From Okapia johnstoni (Eukaryota; Chordata; Mammalia; Artiodactyla; Giraffidae), in contig CM044310.1 in NCBI GenBank assembly GCA_024291935.2, positions 82,396,713-82,460,712 on the forward strand: a stretch of 64,000 nucleotides of DNA, given 5' to 3'. This document shows, piece after piece, positions 12,412 to 22,436 of this stretch. How positions within the stretch are numbered: the first letter of the stretch is position 1; each line of letters starts with the position of its first letter. A model generated the notes under the pieces. The model was not told where the DNA came from. It saw only the letters and a program-made list of their open reading frames with translations, and searched no databases. Made by a program: the position numbers and the translations under genes.

Positions 12412-13598
12412 GATAGGTGGAGGAAGTGAGGGTAAATAGGGGATCAAGTTTACTCTCCTGGCAGGTGAGGAAGGCAGAGCTACCTTGTTTAGCCTAGAAT
12501 TCCTCTTCACTTGTTTCGAGGCTGTTAGAATTACGTCTTAACTACAATCTCCAATTATAGACAAGAAAACTGAAGGCAAATATTGGAGCTAGGAAGTGCT
12601 ATGTTCAACTTTGTCTCTCTCAGGTACCCATGCAAGGCAGGTGATCTGGGCAAAGGAGGAATTTTTTTCTTCTCCAGATGCAAGATTTGCATTGGGAAGA
12701 AGGCTCTCAGGAGAGGCCCTGGCCTCAACATTCTTGGGCTTTATATATGCCTTGATGAACACTTAATTTGTTGTAATTTGTCCTACCACAGGGTTGGCAT
12801 GTACAGTTGCACAGGCTACACACTGCACAATACCAAGTGTTATATGGCACAAACCTGGATGACCTATCTTGCAGCCCATGAAACAGTGAAGAGTAGTGAC
12901 CATATGCAAGAGCTCGGCTAGCAGGCAGTGGGGAATCTAGCCTCTGCCACTGTGTTGGTAAGTTTCATTGTTCTCCTTGAGAATCCCCGTGAGGTAACAA
13001 AATGCATACAACCCTTCACACAGACTTGGCAATAGTGAGCCCCCAGCATAGCCTAGCTTGCCACATTTCTGTCTGCTTGCCTGGACTTGAGGGAGTCCTT
13101 TCTGATTCATTCCTGCATCTCCTGCTTCTAGCCTAGTCCTGGCACACTGGAGGGACTTAGTACCCATTTGCTGAGAGATCGGAGGGGTAACGCTAATGGT
13201 AGGGAGGGCGTTTGGGGGACACTGGGGCAGGGAGCATGAGTCTGCATCATCACCCTGTTTTTCCCTTTTGAAGAGAGCCTGTTCTGGTCTGAATCATTGC
13301 TTTTCCTCCGCCTCTCGTCTCCAGTGTACATTTTCTCTGGATGCGTTTACCTAAGCAGAGGGTAAAGCGGGTGCCCAGGGGCAGGATCCCAGCAGGAATG
13401 TATGTTTCATTTGGCCTACATCATCATTTGTATGTTTTTTGAGCTAACTGCCAATATTTGAAAATTTGGAGATTTCACCTAGAAACATGGATTTGCAGCT
13501 ACTCCTGAAAAATTGAAAGATCTAGCAACTCAGGGTCCTTGAGTGGAAACTGGTGCTGAGCTACAGCTGCCCCTTTAGACTGGGCAGATGCTACCAAC

Positions 13599-13798
13599 GC
13601 TGTGGCTCAGACGGTAAAGAATCTGCCTTTAATATAGGAGATGTAGGTTCGATCCCTCAGTAGGGAAGATCCACTGGAGAAGGAAATGGCAACCCACTCC
13701 AGTATTCTGGCCTGGAGAATCCCATGGACAGAGGAGCCTGGTGGGCTACAGTTCATGGGATTGCAAAGAGTCGGACGCGACTGAGTGACTGACACTTT
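13599..13798 (+). mobile_element. Bov-tA type SINE
   Basis: GTGGCTCAGACGGTAAAGAATC head to GAGTCGGACGCGACTGAGTGA tail. Confidence 0.9.
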
Positions 13799-14115
13799 CG
13801 CTTCTTTCTTCTACCTGTCCAAACCCCTCCTTTGTCTTTTCCCCCATTCCCCTGGTGAACCCGTAATCACCCGGCTCTGTGGAGCTCAGGGGCATCCGGC
13901 AAAGCATGGCCATGCCAGGGTCTTGGTCTATGTAACCTCACCAGCCAGACTCAGCCAAGGTACTCTCCAAAGGTACCAACCAGCACACTGATGCTCACTG
14001 CCCAGCCTCCACTGTAAGCGTCCTGCCGACTTTCTGGTCCTCCCCCGCCTCCATCCATCCAGCGAGGCGGCTGCATTGTTTTGGAACGCAAACATACACA
14101 CGTTATTAGAACCCC

Positions 14116-14125
14116 AGATCAAAGG
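14116..14125 (+). promoter_or_regulatory. TCF/LEF motif, extended match, upstream flank
   Basis: AGATCAAAGG, about 8.2 kb before the NKD1 ATG, in non-repeat sequence. Confidence 0.3.
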
Positions 14126-15289
14126 CGGCATCCCACGGCCTGCCTCTCAATGGTCCCTTTGTGCAGACGGAAGCCTGTGAGAAAGAGTCAGAACCCAGGG
14201 AGGGAGGGAGGAGTTGGGGAAGGGGGCTGAGTACAAAGATACTTGTCACCCAGAGAGGTCCGCAGATGAGGATGTCAAAAGAGGCTCCAGGTGGAGGATG
14301 CACCCCGGCTCTCTGCTGGAAGATGCAAATGAAGAATTCTCCATTCTGTGGAGGAGAAAACACTTGGCCCTATGGTTTCAGAGGGAAGGGACCACAGTAG
14401 CAGCTGGGTGTATGAACACCTCCATCTGCCTTCCCGCCCTGGCTGGGGGTAGGTGTGATATGGCCAAAAGCTGCTGGGAGCCATAGGCTGGCAGTGACCT
14501 CTCTTGGGCACAGAGTCAGAAATGACGTGGGAGGGGAGTTTGGAGAACTCCGGGAGATGTCCAAGGAGAGATTGCATCACCTCTTCTCAGATGGGCCCCT
14601 TTGCTGTCATTCCTGTCCACAACAAACGTGTCTAAAGCCCCTACTGTGTGCCAGGCACGGGGTGCTGTGACAGGGGCCCAGACATGGCTAACCTGGGGAT
14701 GGTGCGGAGCTCCGCCATATCCACTTTGTCAGAGAGAGCTAGCCTCCATGGGTCCCCAGCCGGCAGCCCGGAGCGCTTCGCACACATTGTCTCATTTATC
14801 TCCAGGGCTGGTTTGAACAAAGAACTGCTTTGAGACTTCAGATGCTGAGCCAGGAATCCTGCCTGCTGTGGAGTGGGGGCGGGTGGCAGGGGTAGGGTGA
14901 GCAGGTAAGAGAAGGATTTACTGAGCAGGGCTTCTCTAGGAGGGGAGCTGCGTAAATGGGATGGAGGTCAAGAGGTCGCGGAGCTGCGGAGATTCCCAGG
15001 AGATAGGCAGATACTTGCCATCCCCCAAACTTACTCTGTCCTTGGCCCTCTTCTGTCCTCTGTCTGCACTCACTCCCCAGGGGAGCTCATCCAGTGTGGG
15101 GCTTTAAATTCCCTCTTGAGGTTTATGACACCCAGGTGTAGCTTTCGGCCCGCAGCTTCTGAACCCTAGGTGAATGGATTCAACTGCCTACTTGATCTGA
15201 CAGCTCAGATACCAACAGGCCTCTCCAAAGAACACGTTCAGTCTGAGTCCTGAGCTTCCCTGCTCTGTAGACAGCACCCACTGCAGGCT

Positions 15290-16050
15290 TCATCATTTTG
15301 GTTAGTGGCAGCTTCCTCCTCCCAGCCTCTCAGGCCATTTTAGCATCTTCCTTAACTCGGCTCTTTCTCTTCCACCCCACGTCCAGTTTGTTAGCTAGTC
15401 TTGTCACCTCTAACTTCCAAGTACATTCAGCCCCCGACCTCTCACCTCCTCCACTGCCACCACCCTGGTCTAAACCACGCTTGTGTCTCACCGAGGCTGC
15501 TGCCATCTCCTCTTGGTTGGTCTCCTTGCCTCTACCTGGTCTCCTCCACCACCCCTGTCTTCCCACTCTGCTCTCAACTCAACAGCCTTGTCACTCTGGT
15601 TCACAATCCCCTAACAGCAGCCATCTCTCTCCAGTAAAGCTGCCATCCTTACCAAGGCCCACAAGGTTCTCATGGTCTAGCCTTGTCACCTTCCAACCTC
15701 ATCTTCCCCTCTTCCGCACTTTCTCTGCTTCATAGCCACTGGCTTCCTTGTTTGCAAAACATTTCTGGCATGTCCCTGCTTCAGGACCTTTGCACCTGCT
15801 GTTTCTTCTGCCTGGACCTCCTTTCCCCTGGCATCCTTATGACTCCCTTCCTAATTTTCACATCTTTACATAAAGGCTATCCTCTGACCCCTTTACCTAA
15901 AACTGCAACCGCTCTTGTAGTATTTCACCTCCCTCTTTGTTCCTTGATTTTCCCCACAGACACACCATATATTGTGTTGACTTATATTTGTCTGCTTTGT
16001 TAACATAACAGCCTGGTATAAATTAGACCCTCAAAAATCTTTGTTGAATG
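15290..16050 (+). repeat. L2 LINE 3' region
   Basis: The block TCAGGACCTTTGCACCTGCT with GCCTGGACC, CTTTACATAAAGGCT and the terminal TTTGTTGAATGA motif matches the L2 3' end. Explains the pyrimidine-rich ORFs here. Confidence 0.75.
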
Positions 16051-16204
16051 ACGTGGGAAAAGAGAGTATCTTTATTTCTCATGTCCTTCCCTCCTGATGT
16101 CTTTTCCTCCTTCTTCTGCCCAGTACCGCAGCTTACTGTATGAAGAGGCAAGTTCTATAACACTAGTGGCTGTTGAGAAGACTTCACTTTCTAGAGTCTT
16201 GAAT

Positions 16205-16322
16205 GCAGTCTACAAACCAGCAGCATCAACCTCATCCTGGAGCTTATTAGAAATGCAGATTCTCAGGTCCCATACCAGACTGCATTTTAACATGATCCCA
16301 CGGGATTCATATGCATGTTGAC
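16205..16322 (-). repeat. MER5A hAT element
   Basis: CCAGCAGCATCAACC, TTATTAGAAATGCAGATTCTC and TGCATTTTAACATGATCCC in order match MER5A on the reverse strand. Confidence 0.7.
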
Positions 16323-17604
16323 TGTACTCTTTCAGGGAACCTCCCCATACTGGCTCTGTCCCCACTGAACTTTCCTTCCTGTCACCCTTCTAGGCTAGCT
16401 CCCTGGATTTAGCACTGGAATTTCAGATTGGAAGGAACCTTAGAAGACACCAAGTCCACCATTTTCCAAAGACTGTTCCGTGAATGTTCTTTTTCACTTG
16501 CCTCTCCCAGAAAGGGTTCCCCAGTCCAGTGAGTTTGAAAAACACTGCTTAGGATGCCCTCATTTTAGAGACTCGCAAAGCTGGGGCACTCCCTGAAGGT
16601 TCTGACAAGTTCTGCAGAAGAGGAACTTGTCTCCCTTTTCTAGGCCAGGGCCCACAGAGCTCTTTCTTTCATGTAATAAGGGCATCTCACAATTCTGGTG
16701 TTCAGTGGACATCCTTTTGGGAAAGACTGACCTCTTGGGCCCTTCCGTCTCCTGGATGAGCAGACTGAGTATGGGGATTAGGCCCTGAGTGTTGCTGAAA
16801 AACAAAATCTTCATAAGATGGGAGTCTCTTTCTCCCTTTTGTGAAAGGAGGCTGGAAGTAGACAGAGTGGTGCTGAGGCTGGAAGGGCTTTTCAGAGGGG
16901 CCTGGAGAGGAGCAGAGAGGTGGGGACTGGAGGAGAGCTGGCCATGCTGAGGCCGGGCTGTCTCTCTCCCTCCTCCAAGGTCACCTGGGATGCCTGCATT
17001 CTGAACTTGCTGAAACACCCTTGACCCCGGAGGTGTCAGCAGCACAAAAGTTCAATTCAGTTTTATCAACATTTAGGCTCCAGTAGCTGTCTTTGGGGTC
17101 TCTTTCCTCTAACACCTGGATAGGGTGGCTTGAGGACCCTACCCCTGGTCCAGACTCCCCTCCCCTCCCCTCCAAGGACTGATGCTGGGCTGGCATTCCT
17201 CCTGGCTCCCTCTTGCTCCCATCTTTCCCTCCTGATGAACATCTCCACTCTGAAGACTGTCTGTGGCCAGTTCCCCTATGGATGGATGATCTACGTTTGG
17301 GCCAACTTTCTACTTCCTTCCTTCTGTCCTGTGCTGTTACCCTGGAGATGTGGTTAGGGTTTTGCCGAGGTTTGGAGGACGAAGGGCAATTCCAGCACCG
17401 AGCAGAGCAAGTGACAACTGTCAATCACATTTTAGTCTTCACTGTCCTGAAAATGGATTGACTGTCCCCACCTCACTGGATTGCCCCTTTGTGGGCTCTT
17501 TTATTTGTCACTTTCTTCTCATACTGTTTCCTTTGTCACTCTTTCCTTCTCTTTCCTGGTTGGCATATTGAAAATTCCTGTAACTTTTTCATGTAGGACA
17601 GTTT

Positions 17605-17943
17605 TTTAAAAATTTAAAAATTTATTTATTTATTTTTGGCTGTGATGGGTCTTCACTGCTGTGTGGGCTTTTCTCTAGTTGCATGAGCAGGGGCTGCTTT
17701 TTGTTGTGGTGTGCAGGCTTCTCAATGCATGGCTTCTCTTGTGAAGCACGGGCTCTAGGGCTCGTGGGCTTCAGCATTTGCGCTCAGCAGTGGTGGCTCC
17801 TGGGCTCTAGAGCACAGGCTCAGTAGTTGTGGTGCATGGCTTAGTTGCCCCACAGCATGTAGGATCTTCCTGGATCAGGGACTGAACCTGTGTCTTCTGC
17901 ACTGACAGGCGAATTCTTTACCACTGATCCACCAGGGAAGCCC
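17605..17943 (-). mobile_element. CHR-2 type SINE, long copy
   Basis: Near full length: TTTTGGCTGTGATGGGTC, GTGGTGTGCAGGCTTCTC, CACGGGCTCTAGGGC and ACCACTGATCCACCAGGGAAG. Flanked by a 15-bp direct repeat CATGYAGGACAGTTT at 17590-17604 and 17944-17958, one mismatch. Confidence 0.9.
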
Positions 17944-17983
17944 CATGCAGGACAGTTTAACTCTCCTATTCTCACCCAAACCA

Positions 17984-18184
17984 GGCTTCCCTGGTGACTC
18001 AAACGGTAAAGAATCCACCTGCCAATGCAGGAGGCATGGGTTCGATCCCTGGGTTGGAAAGATCCCCTGGAGAAGGAGATAGCAACTCACTCCAGTATTC
18101 TTGCCTGGAGAATCCATGGACAAGAGGAGCCTGGTAGGCTACAGTTCATGGGGTTGCAAAGAGTTGGACATGACTAAATGACTA
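17984..18184 (+). mobile_element. Bov-tA type SINE with CA tail
   Basis: GGCTTCCCTGGTGACTCAAACGG head; the tail leads directly into (AC)n at 18185-18205. Confidence 0.92.
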
Positions 18185-18205
18185 ACACACACACACACAC
18201 ACACA
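18185..18205 (+). repeat. (AC)n microsatellite
   Basis: About ten AC units at the 3' end of the SINE. Confidence 0.95.
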
Positions 18206-18387
18206 GTGCCAAAACTTACCACGAAACTGTGGCATGAAGCAACTCCAGGGATCTAGGGGAAGCCAGTAAAATTTGGACATTCATTTTTTTCTTTAGTATA
18301 TCCCAATTCATATTCTTGGAAGCCCTCCCACCCTCTTATTGACCACAACATGTCACAGGGGAGAAATGGGACTGGGTGGGCTCCTCT

Positions 18388-18680
18388 AGTTTCATATAGA
18401 GCACCTTCTATGGGCAATGCTGGGTACTGCATCTAGACTTGCGAGTCAGGCAAGAACTCACCTCAAGGAGCTCTAACTCCAGAAGGGAAATTTAGCCCCA
18501 TCCTCAAAAAATGAGTACCAAGTGGAGAGAGAGCGGGGAGGGGAACTTGACTCTTCAGAGTGGTCAGAGTTGTTCAGGCAGGAAGGCCAAGGAGGGCTTC
18601 TTCTAGGAAGTGGCATTTGAAGGGGACCAGAGCAGATGGCTTAACTTGGGGACAAGCATGGGACAGCCAACCAGGGTGAT
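18388..18680 (-). repeat. L2 LINE fragment
   Basis: GAGCACCTTCTATGGGCAATGC, CTCAAGGAGCTCTAACTCC and AGTGGCATTTGAAGGGGACC occur in the order of a reverse-strand L2 3' region. Confidence 0.6.

Positions 18681-18682
<2 letters not shown>

Positions 18683-18722
<40 letters not shown>
18683..18722 (+). repeat. (GT)20 microsatellite
   Basis: 40 bp of perfect GT, likely polymorphic. Confidence 0.97.
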
Positions 18723-18725
<3 letters not shown>

Positions 18726-19628
18726 TGTTTAAACCTCCCAGCTCCATGTCTAACAGATTTCACCCAAACCAGCCTTGCTAAATCTCAAGCCCCATGAAAC
18801 CCGTTTCTGTAATAATCTCTCTCTTATCTCTTCCTTGCCTTCCTTCCCCATTCTCCTCCCTCAAAGGATGGGAAATCTTCAAAGAAAAAGATGTGTCACT
18901 GTAAGTATACAGCCCAAGAAGTGGGCCAGATAAATTATTAAAACACATAAAAAGACAGTGAGTCATGGGGCCAGAAGCTAACAAAGGGCGAATAGCCATC
19001 CCAGGTGGATGGTGGGCTGGTGGCCCCTGGGGCACCCCTCCTCAGAGCTCCGGATGGCCTGAGGTTTCAGCATCAGGCCCACCTCTCTTGTGTCTCCCCC
19101 TAGGACCAGGTTGGTGGGGGTGGGGATGTCATGGTTCCCATAGCAGTGAAGCCCCAGGCGCCTGCCGGGCTGGGAAGGGCCAGGCTGAAGGTGGAGGGGG
19201 AGCTTTGTGTCTGGGCTGGACATTTGGGATTTACTTCCCTCAAGACTCAAAGCTGGTAACTGCAGAATTTTAGTTCTTGCTTTTATCTCTTTTTGAACTG
19301 TAAAAAGAAATTCCCAAGGGGATGAGGGGATACTTTTTTCTCATGCAGGAAGAAAGCCATGACCGGTTTAAGGAAGTAACCAACTTTCTGAACACTGTGA
19401 GAAAGACCGCTCAGAGTTTTGCTTTGATTTAGATGCACCCTGGCACCGGTGGGGGGGTAGGGGCGAGAGAGATATCCAGCATCCACCCCCTCCCCCCCCA
19501 CAACCGAATTCCATTTTCTTTGGAGGGGTCTGCAGGAAGGCTCCTACTGGAATTCAGACATGCAGAGCCCCCACCCTCTCCTACTTCTGATCCCTGTCAG
19601 CCTGCTCCTCTTGTTTTCCTGCTGCTCA

Positions 19629-19786
19629 GGCATTATTGATACTTGGGGCTGGATCAGTCTTTCAGGTGGCTGTCCTGTGCATTCTAGCATGTTTAGCAGC
19701 AATCCTAGCCTCTGCATACCAGATGCCTTCAAACAGTCCCAAATGTCCCCCAAAGGGCAAAACAGCCCTCAGCTGAGAACCACTGC
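19629..19786 (-). repeat. hAT-type element, same family as 48546-48985
   Basis: Ends in CTGAGAACCACTG, a hAT-type terminus, and contains CTAGCATGTTTAGCAGC and AAATGTCCCCCAAAGGG, the reverse complement of words in the 48.5-kb copy. Confidence 0.65.
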
Positions 19787-19839
19787 TATAGCTGGTGATG
19801 CCTGCTAACTTAGCATACTATTGGCCGGTTCATTATGTT

Positions 19840-19970
19840 TGTTCTCTGTCTTCCTTCCAGTAGAGCGCAAGTTCTGTGAGAGTGGGGATTTTTTGTTCTG
19901 TTCACTGATGTATTTTAAGGGCCTGAAACAGTGCTTGTCACACAGCTGGCACTGAATCAGTATTTGTTTC
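19840..19970 (+). repeat. L2 LINE 3' end fragment
   Basis: GCGCAAGTTCTGTGAGAGTGGGGAT and CTGGCACTGAATCAGTATTTG follow the L2 terminal order. Confidence 0.6.
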
Positions 19971-20036
19971 CAGGTGGGTGAGTCTGTCTCTAACAGTGAA
20001 ATGTTAAGTTTGGACAGTGTTGGGATAGCCTGATGT

Positions 20037-20250
20037 AGTAAAAACAACATGGGCAATGGAATCAACAGGATTGGACTCAGTTCTTGACCAGGTCACTAAC
20101 TAGCTATGTGACCTTGGGCAAGTGATTTCACCTCTCTGAGCCTAGTATGTTTCCTCTTTCATAGAACAAGTATGAGCCTGCATCAGACAGTGGTTGTAAG
20201 AGTTATCCATGACTTAAGACAATGGTTGACATACAGTAGATACTTTATTT
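20037..20250 (+). repeat. MIR SINE
   Basis: CTAGCTATGTGACCTTGGGCAAG core, followed by TTTCACCTCTCTGAGCCT. Confidence 0.8.
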
Positions 20251-20251
20251 G

Positions 20252-20473
20252 TGTATGCTTAGTTGTTTCAGTCATTTCTGACTCTTTGTGACCCTGTGGA
20301 CTGTAGCCCGCCAGGCTCCTCTGTCCATAGGGTTCTCCAGGCAAGAATACTGGAGTGGACTGTCGTGCCCTCCTCCAGGGGATCTTCCCAACCCAGGGAT
20401 TGAACCCATGTCTCTTGTGACTCCTGCATTGGCAGGTGGGTTCTTTACCACTGGCGTCACCTGGGAAGCTCCA
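20252..20473 (-). mobile_element. Bov-tA SINE, GGTGACGC subfamily
   Basis: Reverse-strand copy from TAGTTGTTTCAGTCATTTCTG to CACTGGCGTCACCTGGGAAGC, with the subfamily insertion TGTCTCTTGTGACTCC. Confidence 0.9.
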
Positions 20474-20733
20474 AGTACTGTATAGAGAAATGCAATATAA
20501 AATGAATAATAATAATTTTTTTTGGGGGGGGAGGGGGTTCCCAGCACTCCTCAAATGGAACTAGCTTGCTGTGAGCATTAATGTACCTGCTTATACGAAT
20601 AGCTTTCATTTCTCTGCAAAAGGGGATGTAAAAAGCAAATTTGAAGGATGGAAGTAAGACACTGTTAGGTGAAGGGATTTATGACTCTAGAGGGCCACAC
20701 AGTCCCCAATATCCTTCGGAGACACGAAGATGC

Positions 20734-21016
20734 TGCAGAGTTGTGATGCCCAAACACCCGTGGCCATAGAGCACTTGCAGTGTGGCTCATCTGGGTTGAG
20801 TTATGCTCTAAGTGTAAAATATACCAGATTTTAAACAGTGCAAAACAAAGAATGTACATCTCATTATATGTTGAGACTGAAATATTTTTGATCTATTGGG
20901 TTAAATAAAATACATTAAAATTAGTTGATGTTTCTTTTACTTAAAAAAAATGTGGGTACTAGAAAATTTGAAATTACGTATGGTGCTCACATTATCTTTC
21001 TATTGGGCAGTGTCCC
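20734..21016 (-). repeat. AT-rich old repeat, family not named (copy 1 of 2)
   Basis: Shares GTGGGTACTAGAAAATTTGAAATTACGTATGG and CTATTGGGCAGTG style words with 42355-42670, so the two are copies of one old AT-rich repeat, probably a DNA transposon remnant. Strand is relative only. Confidence 0.5.
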
Positions 21017-21325
21017 TCTAAGAAGTTGGCAAAAAGGGCAGAATTGAGCCTCCGTAACGGAGGCTCACACAGAGAACTCAGTCCAAGGGGCAGCGCTTTT
21101 CTTCTCTTCTAGCACAGGGTTTTCTTTTCCCACGCCCAGACTGCCCAGTACCAGGCCTAACTTAACAGGCCCTCAGTGTCCCCAGCAGAGCAGGCGTGCT
21201 CTCTGAGAACCACAAAGGTGGAGTGGAACCCCTTGATGTCGCCCTCCCCTCCGCAGAGACCTCCCCAGACAAAACAAACAAGCCCTTGGGTCTGGCGAAC
21301 TGCAGCGGGGAGCGGAAACCCAGGA

Positions 21326-21334
21326 AGATCAAAG
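21326..21334 (+). promoter_or_regulatory. TCF/LEF motif, distal CpG island
   Basis: AGATCAAAG at the 5' side of the island matches the high-affinity TCF/LEF core, about 960 bp before the ATG. Confidence 0.5.
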
Positions 21335-21529
21335 ACCCAGCGGTTACCCCCTTCCGGGCCGCACAGCTGGCAGCGCGCCCCGACCCCCCGGCGGGCACCC
21401 ACGGGCCTGGGAGGAGAGGACAGAGCGATTGGCTGGCTACTCGCGGCTTTCGAACACTTGTAGCCGCCGCGAGCTGGCTGGGTCCACAGCTGGCCGGAGG
21501 CGCAATGGGGGCTTCTCCTGCACAACCAA

Positions 21530-21536
21530 ATCAAAG
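21530..21536 (+). promoter_or_regulatory. TCF/LEF motif, middle CpG island
   Basis: ATCAAAG, preceded by A, about 755 bp before the ATG. With the motifs at 21326 and 22033 it forms a cluster of three exact ATCAAAG/CTTTGAT cores in about 710 bp. Confidence 0.5.
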
Positions 21537-21972
21537 CCTAGAGAGAGGTTCGGAGGAGAAGCGGGGCGGGCACTGGGCGGGGAATAGCGAACATTTTCTG
21601 CCGAAGTCCGACCGTGCAAGACTTGGGAAAGGGCAACGTTGCGGGCGCTCCGAGCAGCATCTCGGAGCATCTCCGACCTCAGTTTCATCACCTGTAAATT
21701 GGAGCCGCAGAGTCCTGTCCGCTTCCAGGAAAAATCGAGCGCAGGGAACACACAGCGCCGTGAGCAGCGTTGTGAGAGGAGCAATTGTTCTAGAGCGGGC
21801 AGGACCCAAGAGGGTGTCTGTCCCAATATTCCTACTGACCAGAGCTCCTCCGCCTCCCTCCACCAACCAACCCACCTCTAGTCCCCAATGTCCCGGGTCC
21901 CCAGCCCCCGGCCCGGGTCAAAGACCGAAGCCTGGACGGGGGCGCTGTTTCCAGCCCTGAGCGCTTCTCCAC

Positions 21973-22010
21973 GCCCCGCCCCCAGTCCGCCGGCCCCGCC
22001 CCCAGTCCGC
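21973..22010 (+). promoter_or_regulatory. Tandem 20-bp repeat carrying two GC boxes (Sp/KLF type)
   Basis: The unit GCCCCGCCCCCAGTCCGCC occurs at 21973 and again at 21993, offset by exactly 20 bp. Each copy contains CCCCGCCCC, a Sp1/KLF-type GC box. It lies about 280 bp before the NKD1 ATG, a usual position for a TATA-less CpG-island promoter. Confidence 0.7.
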
Positions 22011-22032
22011 CCCCCTCCGCGGCCCGCCTCGC

Positions 22033-22039
22033 CTTTGAT
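22033..22039 (-). promoter_or_regulatory. TCF/LEF motif in the proximal NKD1 promoter
   Basis: CTTTGAT reads as ATCAAAG on the other strand, the TCF/LEF core. It is 14 bp from the CCAAT box and about 250 bp before the ATG. NKD1 is known as a Wnt/beta-catenin-induced feedback gene, so a functional site here is plausible; binding is inference. Confidence 0.6.
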
Positions 22040-22052
22040 GCGCCGCGCCTGG

Positions 22053-22057
22053 CCAAT
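22053..22057 (+). promoter_or_regulatory. CCAAT box (NF-Y type)
   Basis: GGCCAATGGG around this site is a close NF-Y match. It lies about 240 bp before the ATG, in the densest CpG stretch, and fits a position 50-100 bp before a start site near 22.1-22.15 kb. Confidence 0.6.
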
Positions 22058-22109
22058 GGGCGCGCGGGGAGGTGCGGGCCGCGGCGGCGGGCTGGGGGCT
22101 CGGCGCGCC

Positions 22110-22289
22110 CGGGCGTCAGTCCGGCCGCGGCGGCAACAGCGGCAGGAGCGAGTCCAGGCGCTGCCTCGGGCTCCGCTCAGCTCCGGGGCTGCTCCGGGAG
22201 GAGGAGAGCGAGACAAGGCGAGGCGAGCCTTCAGGGCCCGCCGGCCAGGCGCATGGCTTAGGGACGCCCTCTCCCGCCGCGCCCCCAGC
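22110..22289 (+). other. NKD1: NKD1 5' untranslated region (approximate)
   Basis: GC-rich leader between the CCAAT/TCF-motif promoter segment and the ATG. The transcription start cannot be fixed from sequence; no TATA box or obvious initiator is seen. The main reading frame is open upstream of the ATG as far as 21888, with in-frame ATGs at 21888, 22038 and 22056, but this is likely a by-product of low stop-codon frequency in GC-rich DNA. Confidence 0.55.
22253..22261 (+). other. Two-codon upstream ORF (Met-Ala-stop) in the NKD1 leader
   Basis: The sequence ATGGCTTAG sits 28 nt before the main ATG. Its start context GCGCATGG has G at +4 and G at -3, so it could be recognised by scanning ribosomes. 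A minimal uORF this close to the start would be expected to reduce initiation at the main ATG. Whether it is inside the transcript depends on the unmapped start site. Confidence 0.5.
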
Positions 22290-22314
22290 ATGGGGAAACT
22301 TCACTCCAAGCCGG
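22290..22314 (+). CDS. NKD1: NKD1 coding exon 1 (coding part)
   Basis: Encodes MGKLHSKP plus the first base of an Ala codon. The donor is G|GTCAGT at 22315, so the intron is phase 1. The ATG at 22290 lies inside the CpG island, 29 nt after the end of a two-codon upstream ORF. The MGxxxS start is the expected N-myristoylation pattern and is shared by NKD family members. Confidence 0.95.
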
Positions 22315-22405
22315 GTCAGTGTCCCCGCCCGCTCGCCGGCCCCCTGGCCCCCTGGCCCTTGTCCCCGCGATTGCTAACTCTCTGCCTCTCCTTTCTTTCC
22401 GGCTC

Positions 22406-22436
<31 letters not shown>

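Larger units (their letters stand above)
1..21190. other. Upstream flank of NKD1, no gene recognised
   Basis: Apart from the repeats listed, the sequence holds only short ORFs that are SINE-derived or lack recognisable similarity. In human, BRD7 lies upstream of NKD1 at some distance; none of its exons was recognised here. Larger stretches with nothing identified include 600-1320, 2050-3020, 3970-5300, 6120-7010, 10330-10980, 12430-13590, 13800-15280 and 16330-17580. Confidence 0.7.

Noticed and set aside
15298..15735. 145-codon Ser/Pro/Leu-rich ORF
   Set aside because: Lies in an L2 3' region; pyrimidine-rich repeat sequence gives this translation.
16560..17045. 161-codon minus-strand ORF and neighbours at 16981-17424
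   Set aside because: No domain recognised; overlapping open frames on both strands argue for chance.
21196..21960. 254-codon ORF in the CpG island
   Set aside because: No recognisable domain; low-complexity Pro/Gly/Arg-rich translation expected from an island. No splice or start evidence.
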